In this document: one piece after another, positions 11,663 to 49,999 of the stretch
Layout: each line of letters opens with the position of its first letter
Position numbering within the stretch: position 1 is the first letter of the stretch
From: Batillaria attramentaria
Lineage: Eukaryota; Mollusca; Gastropoda; Batillariidae
Reading direction: 5' to 3'
Assembly: GCA_018292915.2 (NCBI GenBank)
Contig: JACVVK020000453.1
Coordinates: 462,501 to 526,500, forward strand
Length of the DNA: 64,000 bases
Program-made: the position numbers and the translations under genes
The notes under the pieces: generated by a model
Seen by the model: the letters and a program-made list of their open reading frames with translations, nothing else
Told to the model about the DNA's origin: nothing
Database searches by the model: none

Positions 11663-13197
11663 CTGACGTCCAAAAGAAACGCGAAAAATTACTTCCATCT
11701 TTCAATTCATTTTTTCCGGTATTAACAAAATTTGCGTTATTTTTGGCACCCAGTATATCAAGACCGATGTTTGAGGGAAGCGTTCTGTGAATTTTACCGC
11801 ATCAGCGCACTTGCAGTCCACGTGAAGCCCGAGTTAGCTGTGACATTTTGTATGCAGTTCAGCTGCATGTGCAAGCAAAGCACAAAAGCTGAGCAGTCAG
11901 TAGTGTTCACTGTCACTAGGGGATAAAAAGGGCACAAAGATACAGGTTTCATCAGTCCCTCATTCGACGCTATCACGATGCCACGACTCACTTCTGCACA
12001 ACGCGAGAGGGCCATTGGACGTCTGCAATCTGGGGACACGCCAGAAGCCGTGGCTGCGACTTTCCAATGCCACATTTCCACCATTTATTGTCTCCAGCAT
12101 CGGTTCGTGACAACTGGCGTTACTGCTGATGCCCAGCGGAGCGGCAGACCTCGAGTGACCACGCCAAGGCAAGATCGCCACATTTTCCGCATCCATGCTC
12201 AAGATCCCTTCAGAACAGGTGCAGAAACAGCCAGAACTGTTATAGGGACACACCAGGCACCCATTTCTAGGCAAACGGCCAGCCGGCGACTGCGCTCCAG
12301 GGGGCTGAGGAACTGCCGTCCAGCCAGGGGACCCGTCCTCACCGTGCGCCATAGACAGGCACGCCTGCAGTGGGCGCAAGGCCACCTCAACTGGAACAAT
12401 GTTCGCTGGCATAACGTGCTTTTCAGCGATGAAAGCCGTTTCTGCATTGACCATGCCGACGGGCGTCTTCGGGAATGGAGAAGAAGAGGTGACCGCTATG
12501 CTGACAACTGTGTCGTGGAAAACAACGCCTGGGGCGGGCCCAGCCTCATGTTGTGGGGTGCCATCGGCCACAACCAGGTGCTGGGACCCGTCATCTTCCA
12601 AGGCCTGGGTCCTGGACGCGGCAACGGCATCACAGCGCAGCGGTACATGGACCAGGTGCTGCACCCTCATGTGCTGCCCTTTTTTCAGGCCCACGGGAAC
12701 TGGGTTTTCCAGCACGACAACGCGCGCCCTCACACTGCCAGGGCTACCCAGGACCTCCTGCAGCGCTCGGGCATCCAGGTGATGCCTTGGCCAGCGTTAT
12801 CTCCTGGCATGAACCCTATTGAGCAATTTTGGGATTTGCTCCAGACACAGCTCAATAGGGTGGTCCCAAGGCCCACAACTGTCGCTGAACTTGATCGGGC
12901 CGTCCGGCAGGCCTGGGCAAACATTCCCAGGGCAGCCAGCAACACGATGGTCCGCTCAATGACCCGCCGCTGCCAGGCCGTCATCGATGCTAATGGGGGC
13001 CATACTCGCTATTGACTGTTCTGTTAAGCGCAAATGGCGCATCGTCACCGCAACCTTACTGTGTTATGGACAATACGTCAGTGTTGTGCTGTACAAAAAA
13101 TTGGACATTATTAATGAAATTTGAATTTTGGTACGATTTTTTCATTACGCAATAAATGAAACTAGACACTGTTTTTCGCGTTTCTTTTGGACGTCAG
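11663..13197 (+). mobile_element. Tc1/mariner-like DNA transposon, intact
   Basis: Perfect terminal inverted repeats bound the element. Counted with the flanking TA they are 28 bp and begin TACTGACGTCCAAAAGAAAC. TA target duplications lie at 11661-11662 and 13198-13199. It encodes one uninterrupted transposase (11978-13015). Length of about 1.53 kb is normal for the superfamily. Identical ends plus an intact frame imply a recent insertion. Confidence 0.95.
11978..13015 (+). CDS. Tc1-like transposase, DD34E
   Basis: A single open frame of 345 residues, usual for Tc1 transposases, which cut and reinsert DNA at TA sites. The N-terminus has paired helix-turn-helix regions (residues about 1-110: LTSAQRERAIGRLQSGDTPE, then SGRPRVTT, a GRPR-like hook). 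The catalytic triad is visible: Asp in LFSDESRF, Asp in FQHDNARPHTA, and Glu in SPGMNPIEQFW, with 34 residues between the last two. No frameshift or internal stop. Base composition is richer in GC than its surroundings. It could be active; its mobility cannot be judged from sequence alone. Confidence 0.96.
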   Translation: MPRLTSAQRERAIGRLQSGDTPEAVAATFQCHISTIYCLQHRFVTTGVTADAQRSGRPRVTTPRQDRHIFRIHAQDPFRTGAETARTVIGTHQAPISRQTASRRLRSRGLRNCRPARGPVLTVRHRQARLQWAQGHLNWNNVRWHNVLFSDESRFCIDHADGRLREWRRRGDRYADNCVVENNAWGGPSLMLWGAIGHNQVLGPVIFQGLGPGRGNGITAQRYMDQVLHPHVLPFFQAHGNWVFQHDNARPHTARATQDLLQRSGIQVMPWPALSPGMNPIEQFWDLLQTQLNRVVPRPTTVAELDRAVRQAWANIPRAASNTMVRSMTRRCQAVIDANGGHTRY

Positions 13198-13541
13198 TAT
13201 ACATATCAAAGTGCCACATATCGGTGGACAGTACATGTCGCCGTGCACCAGAATTACTGAATTGCAAAATTCATTTCCTCCCAAAAAAATGTGCACACGT
13301 GTCCTCCAATTGTCCTGGTTTGCTGGTGCTAACATTGTGACAAACCGCATTTAAGGGGTTTTCATTGATTGTGTGTTTGCCGTTTTCAAGGGTGTATTTT
13401 CATGTGTAGTGTTAACTAGTGTTTTAGACAGGTAGTACTGTACTGGAGTTTATCCCAGTCTACCTAACGTTTTCACGTGCGGGAAAATGCCTATGCACGG
13501 CTATAGCGGTTGCTTGAGTTTTACTCTGTACGAGAGACTGT
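13198..13541. other. Intergenic, no gene recognised
   Basis: Flank of the Tc1 element. No supported frame or repeat. Confidence 0.5.
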
Positions 13542-14902
13542 TGTAACACAAGTAGACCTGAGTTGTTGTCAGCTTACGAAGTGAGCAATTGCGACAAAGA
13601 TTGTGCGCAGTCCTACTATTGACCGGTGGAGGGAACAGGTCTCTTTTTTCCCCACCCGGCTTCTTTGTGTTCCGTATGCCATAGCGCTACAGGTATGTTT
13701 GATTTTTGAATATTGTTTGTCTATTTCAAGACCAAGTGGACTGTTTGATAACCCTATGGATAATTTGATGCTATTATGATGTATATCTGATTAAGTTCTG
13801 AATGTTGGACTTCTCAAAAGGTTATTTAAATGAGAGAATTTTTGGTAGGATGTTTTGAACTTCATTCTTGTGAGGAATCAGTTGTGAGAATATGGTTTGA
13901 GGTTGATGATGAGGATATAAGTTTGAACTGTTTGATATTGTATAGGTACTTGGTAACTGGAAGGTGAATTTGTTGATAATTTCTGATATCAATTCATAAC
14001 TGGAACTTTCGAGATCGATGTCAGATGTTATTGTTGTTGAAATGGAACTTTGTTCAAGATCAAAGTTAGTTTATGGAGAAGAAATACTATCCGAGATAGT
14101 TGTAGTAATTACGGGTTAATATTGTACAGGAACGACGCCGGAGACCCGGTGAGCTGACCGCATTGTAATATGTCCGCCTGATCAGCGTACACGACACCAT
14201 GTTTGTCTTCTATTGTCTGCCCCGTCGTTGTGGAGCTTGAAGCCAGCGACGTGTGTTTGTCTCCCTTGAGATCACGTGCAGCCATCCAGTCGAGCGCCGT
14301 GTCAAGGTGGAGCTATCCCTGAGTCTGATGGGGTACACCATCCTCAGCGTATTATTTGTGAAGGTGTCTGCGGTCCAGCATCGTTCAAGTCACTTCCAGA
14401 AGAAGTGCTACCATTCACTCATTCCAGGAGAAGGTGAAAAGATTTGAATCGCCCGGAATTCCCAGAGGAATCGTCTGGACTCAAGTGTATATATAATTTC
14501 TATTCAAGACCAACAAGTCTTCACCCAGTCTACAGCATCGTGTCGACCAAGCTTGTTGAGTTCATCTTGTTTATTTCACTGTATTCATTTCACATCTAAT
14601 TGTGTATAGTGGGTTTTGTCCGCGTTGTAGTACATTTTATATCCAGGCACATATCCTTAGAATAACCGTTGTGCTGGTGAAATTGGAGGTTTCTGTTTAT
14701 CAGCTGTGGACGTAATTAAGCCTTAAGACTATTTATTAATTCGTTTGATTGTCTGCTTGTTTTCGTGTATAAAAGGTCTCAGTCAAAAGAATAACTATTT
14801 GCTTGTGTGTATGAAAGGGAGTTGATGACGTTTGCATGCGTGCCTTTCTGAATGTCTGTGATGTGAAAGCGGAGTGAAAGTGTGAGACCGCCTTACGTTA
14901 CA
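13542..14902 (+). mobile_element. Possible solo LTR-like sequence
   Basis: The stretch is bounded by TGTAAC at the left and GTTACA at the right, and has a TATAAAAGG motif near 14769. It has no coding capacity. No target-site duplication is seen (ACTGT on the left, AACAT on the right), so the assignment is weak. Confidence 0.2.
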
Positions 14903-15161
14903 AACATCAAATGTCCATTTTCAGCATTGTCACACATATAGCCAGAACCACAAAACTAGCACATTTAGTACTCTACATTAGTGCTTCACATGTCCCAATG
15001 TTCAACATCCACTGGGCCACCGGGGCTTACAAAAGCTCGGCAGCCGGAATACTGCGGTTGCCGATTCTCGTTATAGCGCGTGAACATGCGTGAACGTGCG
15101 CGGTTTTGGACCGAGACTGGGCTTGATAGACTCGGCATGTGGGCTGCTCGAGTCACACACG

Positions 15162-15365
15162 ATGCCGCACTACCACTGCGTTGCGATCGGCTGCCAAAAT
15201 GGCTCGAGAAAATCAGATAAGCTGGAGAAATTTCCAGAGATGGTCTTACCTAATGGTGAGATCGTTCAGTTTGAGCCCTTTCCTTCAAAAGTTTCAGAGC
15301 CGAGACTCAGAAATTTGTGGATAAAAGCGATTCGAAGGCAGAACTTCTCCGCGTGGCAAGACCGA
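15162..15365 (+). pseudogene. Orphan THAP-domain exon
   Basis: The frame from ATG 15162 reads MPHYHCVAIGC, then a loop, then LEKFPE, LRNLWIKAIRRQNF and SAWQDR. This matches the first two-thirds of a THAP zinc finger: Cys-x4-Cys, the FP motif and the central Trp. The closing Cys-x2-His is not encoded here. A possible donor (CGA|GTTTCT) follows at 15366, and without splicing the frame ends at 15407. No second exon was found nearby. It may be exon 1 of a small gene, or a remnant of a THAP-bearing transposon. Imperfect inverted copies of AATACYGCGGTTGCCGRTT lie at 15048-15066 and 15616-15634. Confidence 0.55.
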
Positions 15366-15634
15366 GTTTCTCGGTTGAAGCGACTGCCGATCTGCTTCAA
15401 GGGCTAAAGTGATAAGCTGCGCTTTTGTGTAGCCACTAAAACGCACGCCCCTGTCTTTCAGATTTTTTTTTTCAGTTCAGGAACTTTCATTGATTTAATT
15501 TTATCGCGAACACCTTTGCCGTTCGAAACGCTCACGTTGCTCGCCATCGCATGCATAGCCCACATCATGGGGGACCGTTTGCGTCTCCGGCGATGGAGAG
15601 CACCCGACTCTTCGTAACCGGCAACCGCGGTATT

Positions 15635-16310
15635 GGCTTCCAGCGAATAGCTTACAACGTGACTCTTTTTCACGCAGGGGTTGTATGAAGTAAACGAAGT
15701 CATCGCTATGTTTACATTCAAGGGTTAACAGGTCACATGCTGGTGGGAAATGATTACATTGGCTTCTAGCTAAGGGCAGAGAATCGGACTTCAGCACGAA
15801 TTACTGGCCTTGATATGATTTCCTTCCTTGATCTAATCGGACTCCGCCGAAAGTACATGTATTTTATAGTAAAACTTTAGAGCAAGGTAATGTATTTAGG
15901 GTGCAAAGCATAGTTCTGCTGGAGGGCCTGACACTGTGCCTTGTGAACTTATGTGCTTGATCCGTCATTCCTAGAAAACACGAGCCATTGTTTCACCTTC
16001 AAATCGACAAATGCATAAATTTCTGGGAAACTCATTCTCTTCTTTTCCAGCTCTGTGTGTGAGTGTGTTTGACTGCTGAGCGTGTGTGGTGTTCCATTAA
16101 ACTGATTAATACTAATGCTTTTTAGTCCTTGCAGACCTGCAGCTGAATTGATCACAGCTGTCAACCATATAATCATTTAACTTGAGCTACATATTTTTAT
16201 GTTCTTGCTTAAATTGCCATTTATGTGGGATTTACTACTGCCTTTCCATATTGTACATGTTGTAATTTGGTCACATTTTCATACATTATGTATCCATGCA
16301 TGTACGATTA

Positions 16311-16342
<32 letters not shown>

Positions 16343-16642
16343 CAGTGTGTGTGTGTGTGTGTGTGTATATACAGTGTGTGTGTGTGTGTGTACAGTGTAT
16401 GTGTGTGTGTGTGTGTGTGTGTGCATGCATAGATATGTGCTTGTGCGTTTGGCTCACTGTTTGTATACATGTACGTGAATGTGTTTATTGTCATGTCTGA
16501 GCAGACTGCAATTTCACCTTTGGGGATGAACAAAGTTTATCTTATCCAGGTGACTGCCGTCTTTTTCCAGAGACTTCACAAGAGAATCCAAACATGTTTC
16601 AAGTGTAAAGAGAGAAAGGACAGTGTTCTCAGATGATAAATC
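15635..16642 (+). other. Upstream region and probable 5' UTR of TRPM
   Basis: Contains TG/TATACAG-interrupted microsatellites at 16311-16424. A possible splice acceptor (TTTTTCCAG at about 16562-16570) lies upstream of the TRPM ATG, so a non-coding first exon may exist further left. The codons just before the ATG are TGA TAA ATC. Confidence 0.5.
16311..16424 (+). repeat. (GT)n microsatellite with TATACAG spacers
   Basis: Four GT blocks separated by (TA)TACAGTG or ACAGTGTATG-like spacers. Confidence 0.9.
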
Positions 16643-45237
<28,595 letters not shown>

Positions 45238-46043
45238 GAGTCATGTTATCAATTTTTTTATATTATTTACAATGACTGGAAGCTGCTCAAAGTACAATTT
45301 CAACACTCGGACTGCTCACAGTGCACACTTGCTCACATACTGACCATGGTGTCAACATTCATACTTGTACATGTTCAGGATGACACGGACCAACAAAAAT
45401 GTCATTAAAAGTGTGACATGATAAACCCCAGGCATACTCACGGTTCTGCTGGGGCTGCAAATAGCAGCATAGCTCAAAGGATTACGGAAACTTGCAATTA
45501 ACCTGCACAAGAGACTGTATGCATGTATGTATAGAGAAGTCTGTCTTGCTTGACAGATTATGCTGCAGTGTTGACTTGTAGAAAATTCCACATGCGACTT
45601 CCAAGTATTGCTTTATGCTCACTTTTTTTTCTTTTCTTTTTTTCGAAATAAGAAGCATTTTTTACAGCCTTGGACCTAAGCTGAATCAGCACATGCTTGC
45701 ACAGTATGCAGTTTACTCACGGCTGAGGTAGATTTTGTGGCTTTGTTCCTGTACTGCTCATGTGTGAACATCTTACTGACAGGTCATAAAGATTTGACTC
45801 AGTGTTTATGATATTGAGATATTGGCATTATTTCCTTACAGTACTTACTCAGCCTTGTTTTCAAGGCTGGCTGTTTTGTAATGGGGTCGTGTATCACCAT
45901 ACTCTGTATCATTGTTATTATGAATGTTAATCACTGTACTGTCATAATTATCATTTACATTACTGTTGTCATCATTTTTAATGTTTTTGTCTATTATCCT
46001 TATTGTCATGTTTTGTCTCCCCGTACATCACGTTTTTCTTTAC

Positions 46044-46083
<40 letters not shown>

Positions 46084-47001
46084 TCCTTTATTAAGTCCTC
46101 CCAGACCTTTCTTACCTTTACATTATGTTTGTTTAGTGTGATGTTTGTTTCACCTGTATTGTTGTCATGTGAGCCATGTTTGTCTGATATTTGTGAGAAC
46201 ACCTACTAGTATATATACCGGTATATATATATATATATAAAGATGAACATTTGAATTCAACAGTGGCTGATTTTTTCATCCACAACATTCTGTAAAATTT
46301 ACACACTGAAATGTGCACTTTTTATAAATTGCCTTCAGTATTTGTGCGGGGTGTTTTTACAGGGTCTGTATGCCTTTTAACATATACGCACACTCAGAAC
46401 ATGGGGCGTCCAGTGTATAGTGGTACTTAAGATTTCAGTGTCAGTTTTTGTCAGGCCATAATTTGCTTGCCAGTATTTTATAGATGTATTTTCTGAGGGT
46501 GTGATTAGTTGACAATTATTTACATGTACTGTACTGTTTACATTTTCATAGAAATGTACATGTTCATGCTTTAATTTCCTGACAGACACTCCAAGGGTGG
46601 TGTACCCACAAATTGAGTATTCAGATACTTTGTGACAACCACCTGTAAGACTTATGCAAGGTTTTTTTGTTTTTTGGGTGTTTTTTTTTTATCTGTACTT
46701 TTTTTTATCTGTACTGAACAGTCTGCCTCCTGATGTAGGATTCCCGAGTTAAATTCCAGACCAACTCCAGTCTAGTAGATTTCATGAACAAAGCACCGAA
46801 CCATGAGATTCTTTACATTTAGCCTGCCTCCAAGGCATGAGTGAATATTGTTGAACTACCAGTAAACCAGTTATATGACTTGTGTACTATGCTGGGCCTT
46901 CTGTTTGGGACATTACCAAGTGGTTGTGTACAAGAAATGTTACATTCACTGCATGACCAAAGCATAATATCTTCAAAGACCAAGGTCTTTGATATCATTT
47001 T

Positions 47002-47240
47002 GATGGCATTTACTTACTCTTTTGAAAGTAACAATTATATATTGTTAATCTTCCATCGATTTTCTTACACAATAACATCATTTTGGCATGTGCTTACCCT
47101 TTTGAAAGTAACAAATATATATTGTTAATCTTCCATCGATTTTCTTACACAATAACATCATTTTGGCATGTACTTACCCTTTTGAAAGTAACAATTATAT
47201 ATTGTTAATCTTCCATCGATTTTCTTACACAATAACATCA
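47002..47240 (+). repeat. 80-bp tandem repeat, three copies
   Basis: Anchors TTTGAAAGTAACAA fall at 47021, 47101 and 47181. The unit contains CATTTTGGCATGTACTTACC and TTCCATCGATTTTCTTACAC. Confidence 0.9.
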
Positions 47241-47581
47241 ACAGCTTGTTTTGATCTTACGTATTTACCCATTATAGTATCACTGTATGTGTACATGTAT
47301 TTCAATCTCAGTTCTGAGCAGCATCTACTTAAATGTACTAAAGCCGGAACTCGGCACGTTCTGATTTTCCCAGGCCGGAATTCTGGCCACAACCGGAAAA
47401 GTGGCACCCCTGTGTACATGTACGTACGTTTAGTTGCACTGCTGGGGGGTAGGGTGGACATGGGGGGGGGCCTCTGAGTTTGCGATGGGAAGAAATGACA
47501 TGCACTGTGTTCATACAAGCTTCCTGTACGAACATGCCGTGCATTCCTTTTCTCCTCACACAAATTTGGGGTTGCCTTTTT

Positions 47582-48296
47582 GTCGATTTGTTTATCGTGT
47601 TTATGACCATTGGAATAATCATTTTGCAGTCTTGTACACATGAGGTGGTGGATGAAGTCTCCTTACCTGCATATTTTTTCACAAATGCGTGTAGAAGTTT
47701 TTTCTCTACTACAGATCTTTAACTGCAGTATAATAAATTCTCCACTGTTCATGCCACAGCCCGTTTATCATTCCACTCTAGTTTCTGTGTGTCTGCATTT
47801 CCCAGACCAACACATTGCTAAACACTGGTGAATGGAATAAATCGTAGACAGTTAAATGTAACATGATTTTTTTGTGACACAGGTCAAGGTCATTCACAAG
47901 AGCATGTTTGTAAAGCTCTTATCGCTATCCATTATCATGCCAAGTCAAGTGTCTCTGGTGTCGAGTTCCTGGCAACATTACAATTTTCCCCAAAACAGTT
48001 TGTACGGCCTTGACCTTGGGTTTTTGTTGATGTGTTTATGACCATTGGAATAATCCTTTTGCAGTCTTATAAACATTAGGTGGTGGATGAAGTCTCCTTA
48101 CCTGCATATTTTTCACAGATGCATGTACAAGGTTTTTTCCCCTCTACTAGAGATCTTTAACTGCAGTAAAATAAATTCTCCACTTGTTCATGGCACTGAT
48201 CGTTTATCATTCCACTCTAGTTTCTGTGTGTGCGTTTCCCAGACCAACACATTGCTGAACACTGGTGATTGGAATATATTGTAGATAGTTAAATGA
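47582..48296 (+). repeat. Direct duplication of about 270 bp, 447 bp apart
   Basis: 47582-47862 and 48029-48296 share a series of blocks: GTTTATGACCATTGGAATAA, GGTGGATGAAGTCTCCTTAC, TCTTTAACTGCAGTA and CAGACCAACACATTGCT. Scattered differences imply an old duplication. Confidence 0.85.
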
Positions 48297-48384
48297 TTGA
48301 TATTGTCAAGATGAAAAGAAAACTGAGAATTGCACACATCCTGGTTTCATCAGATCACATTCACAATTACTCAAAACAGCAAGT

Positions 48385-49999
48385 TTTTCACAAACCACAT
48401 TTTTATTGCCAAATAGACAACCAAGAAATGAATTTTTTAAAAAACGCATACCTAAAACCTAACGACATGGTCCTATGATACACATGCTGTGGGATAACGC
48501 GGATGATGTTTACATATGACAGAAGTTGTGAAGCCTCCATCAGAAACCTCAAACCATTCATCCATGCAGTGTCATTTTTTTCTCCCTGCCTTTTTTTTTT
48601 TTTTGTACAATCTGCTATACTTAAAGCAGCTGCAGGCTGAACACCGACGCCAGTGTGCAGCCAACAGCAACTTTCTCCTGATAACCTTTTGCTGGAATAC
48701 CAGGTTTTGCCACGACAAACGGTCAACACCGAGCACTGCCTTTTAGATTACTGGATCCAAAGTGGTAGGTTAGATCTGTGGGCATGAAGGGTTACTGGAA
48801 AGAATGGAGCAGGATGACACAAGTCATGGCTCATCATCAGCATCCTTGGTAAACATTGTGAAGTGTAATGATACTCGCACAGCAGGGACAAGGTTTGACT
48901 GACAATTTACTAAAACAGGCTGCAACTTGTTGACTGTAAAGGCAAAAAAGCAAATCATCTGAAGTGGTAAATTCGTTTGTTGCTCCCAGTGTCCTGTGAA
49001 ATGCGCAATACATCATTGCGGTCCCAACAGCAGTGAGCAGCTATGAAGCTGCAGGCTAAAACAATAGAACAAATCCCCTTGTGAAATGAGTAGTTTCCGT
49101 GGATACAATTCAATTTTGTGAAGATACGATGATAAATTTAATGACATGATTGACAAAAAAATGTGGAGGAAAGTGACAGCACTGCTCATCTTGACAACAC
49201 CAACACGAATTACAGCAGAGTATTAAGAACACAAAAGAAACACAAACTTACACATAAACAGATGCAAGATTACACATGTACACTGTTCTCATTACAACAT
49301 GGATAGAGACATGCCTTGCTCGTATTTTTTTTTATTTTAATTTTTTCACTTTCCTTAAGTTTTCTACACAACATGTACATGTATGTATTTAAAAAAACAG
49401 AGATACAATGCTGCCTGAAAGATTAAGATTACTTCTTGAGAAAGGAAATTTTCTTTCGAGTTTCTGGGATCTTCAAACAGATTTCGCTAGCTACCAAGAC
49501 ATTCTTATAGAAGGCAGGGAATGGGCCATGTCAGTTCTGGCAGACACTTAAACAGTACAACATCATGGAAATCATTCATTTACAACTGTTTAAAAGAACC
49601 GTGTGAAACTCTTTGTTACATGGAGCAACTATTTACACATGAGGTTAGCTGCGATCAGGCCAGAAGCCCCACAAGTCCCTTGCTGTGACTAGAACTATCC
49701 TGGTCACAGAGGCAAGCTGGCATGCTGGCCATCCAGGCAACACTATCTCGCGGACATCTGCAGGATGAAAAAGCTGGCAAGCTGGCATGTGCTGGGCAGA
49801 ATATCACCGTAAATTACTGTGCGCGTTTTAACACTGCCACCCATTCCTAACCCGAATCGAACGTACAGGCCCTTTTTGCTGATGTCTAAAATTTGATGTG
49901 ATAATGAGAGTCCAAAGCGACAGCTTGCCACTAATGCCTGCAAGCCATGCAAGGCAAGAGTTCAGTTCCAGCACGCCAGCCTGCTCTTCAGCATGCTCT
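48385..49999 (-). other. Probable 3' UTR of HNRNPU
   Basis: Downstream (minus strand) of the stop at 50002-50000. An AATAAA on the minus strand lies at 48407-48402. No open frame of note. Confidence 0.55.

Larger units (their letters stand above)
45238..48384 (+). other. 3' region of TRPM, convergent with HNRNPU
   Basis: No coding sequence is supported. It holds a (GT)n tract (46047-46082), an 80-bp tandem repeat (47002-47240), and a direct duplication (47582-47862 versus 48029-48296), each copy with an AATAAA-type signal (for example 47732-47737). The TRPM poly(A) site is probably in this stretch. Confidence 0.55.

Noticed and set aside
15458..15797. Minus-strand frames of 87 and 98 residues near the THAP exon
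   Set aside because: No recognisable domain. They lie in a CpG-rich stretch where long frames arise by chance.
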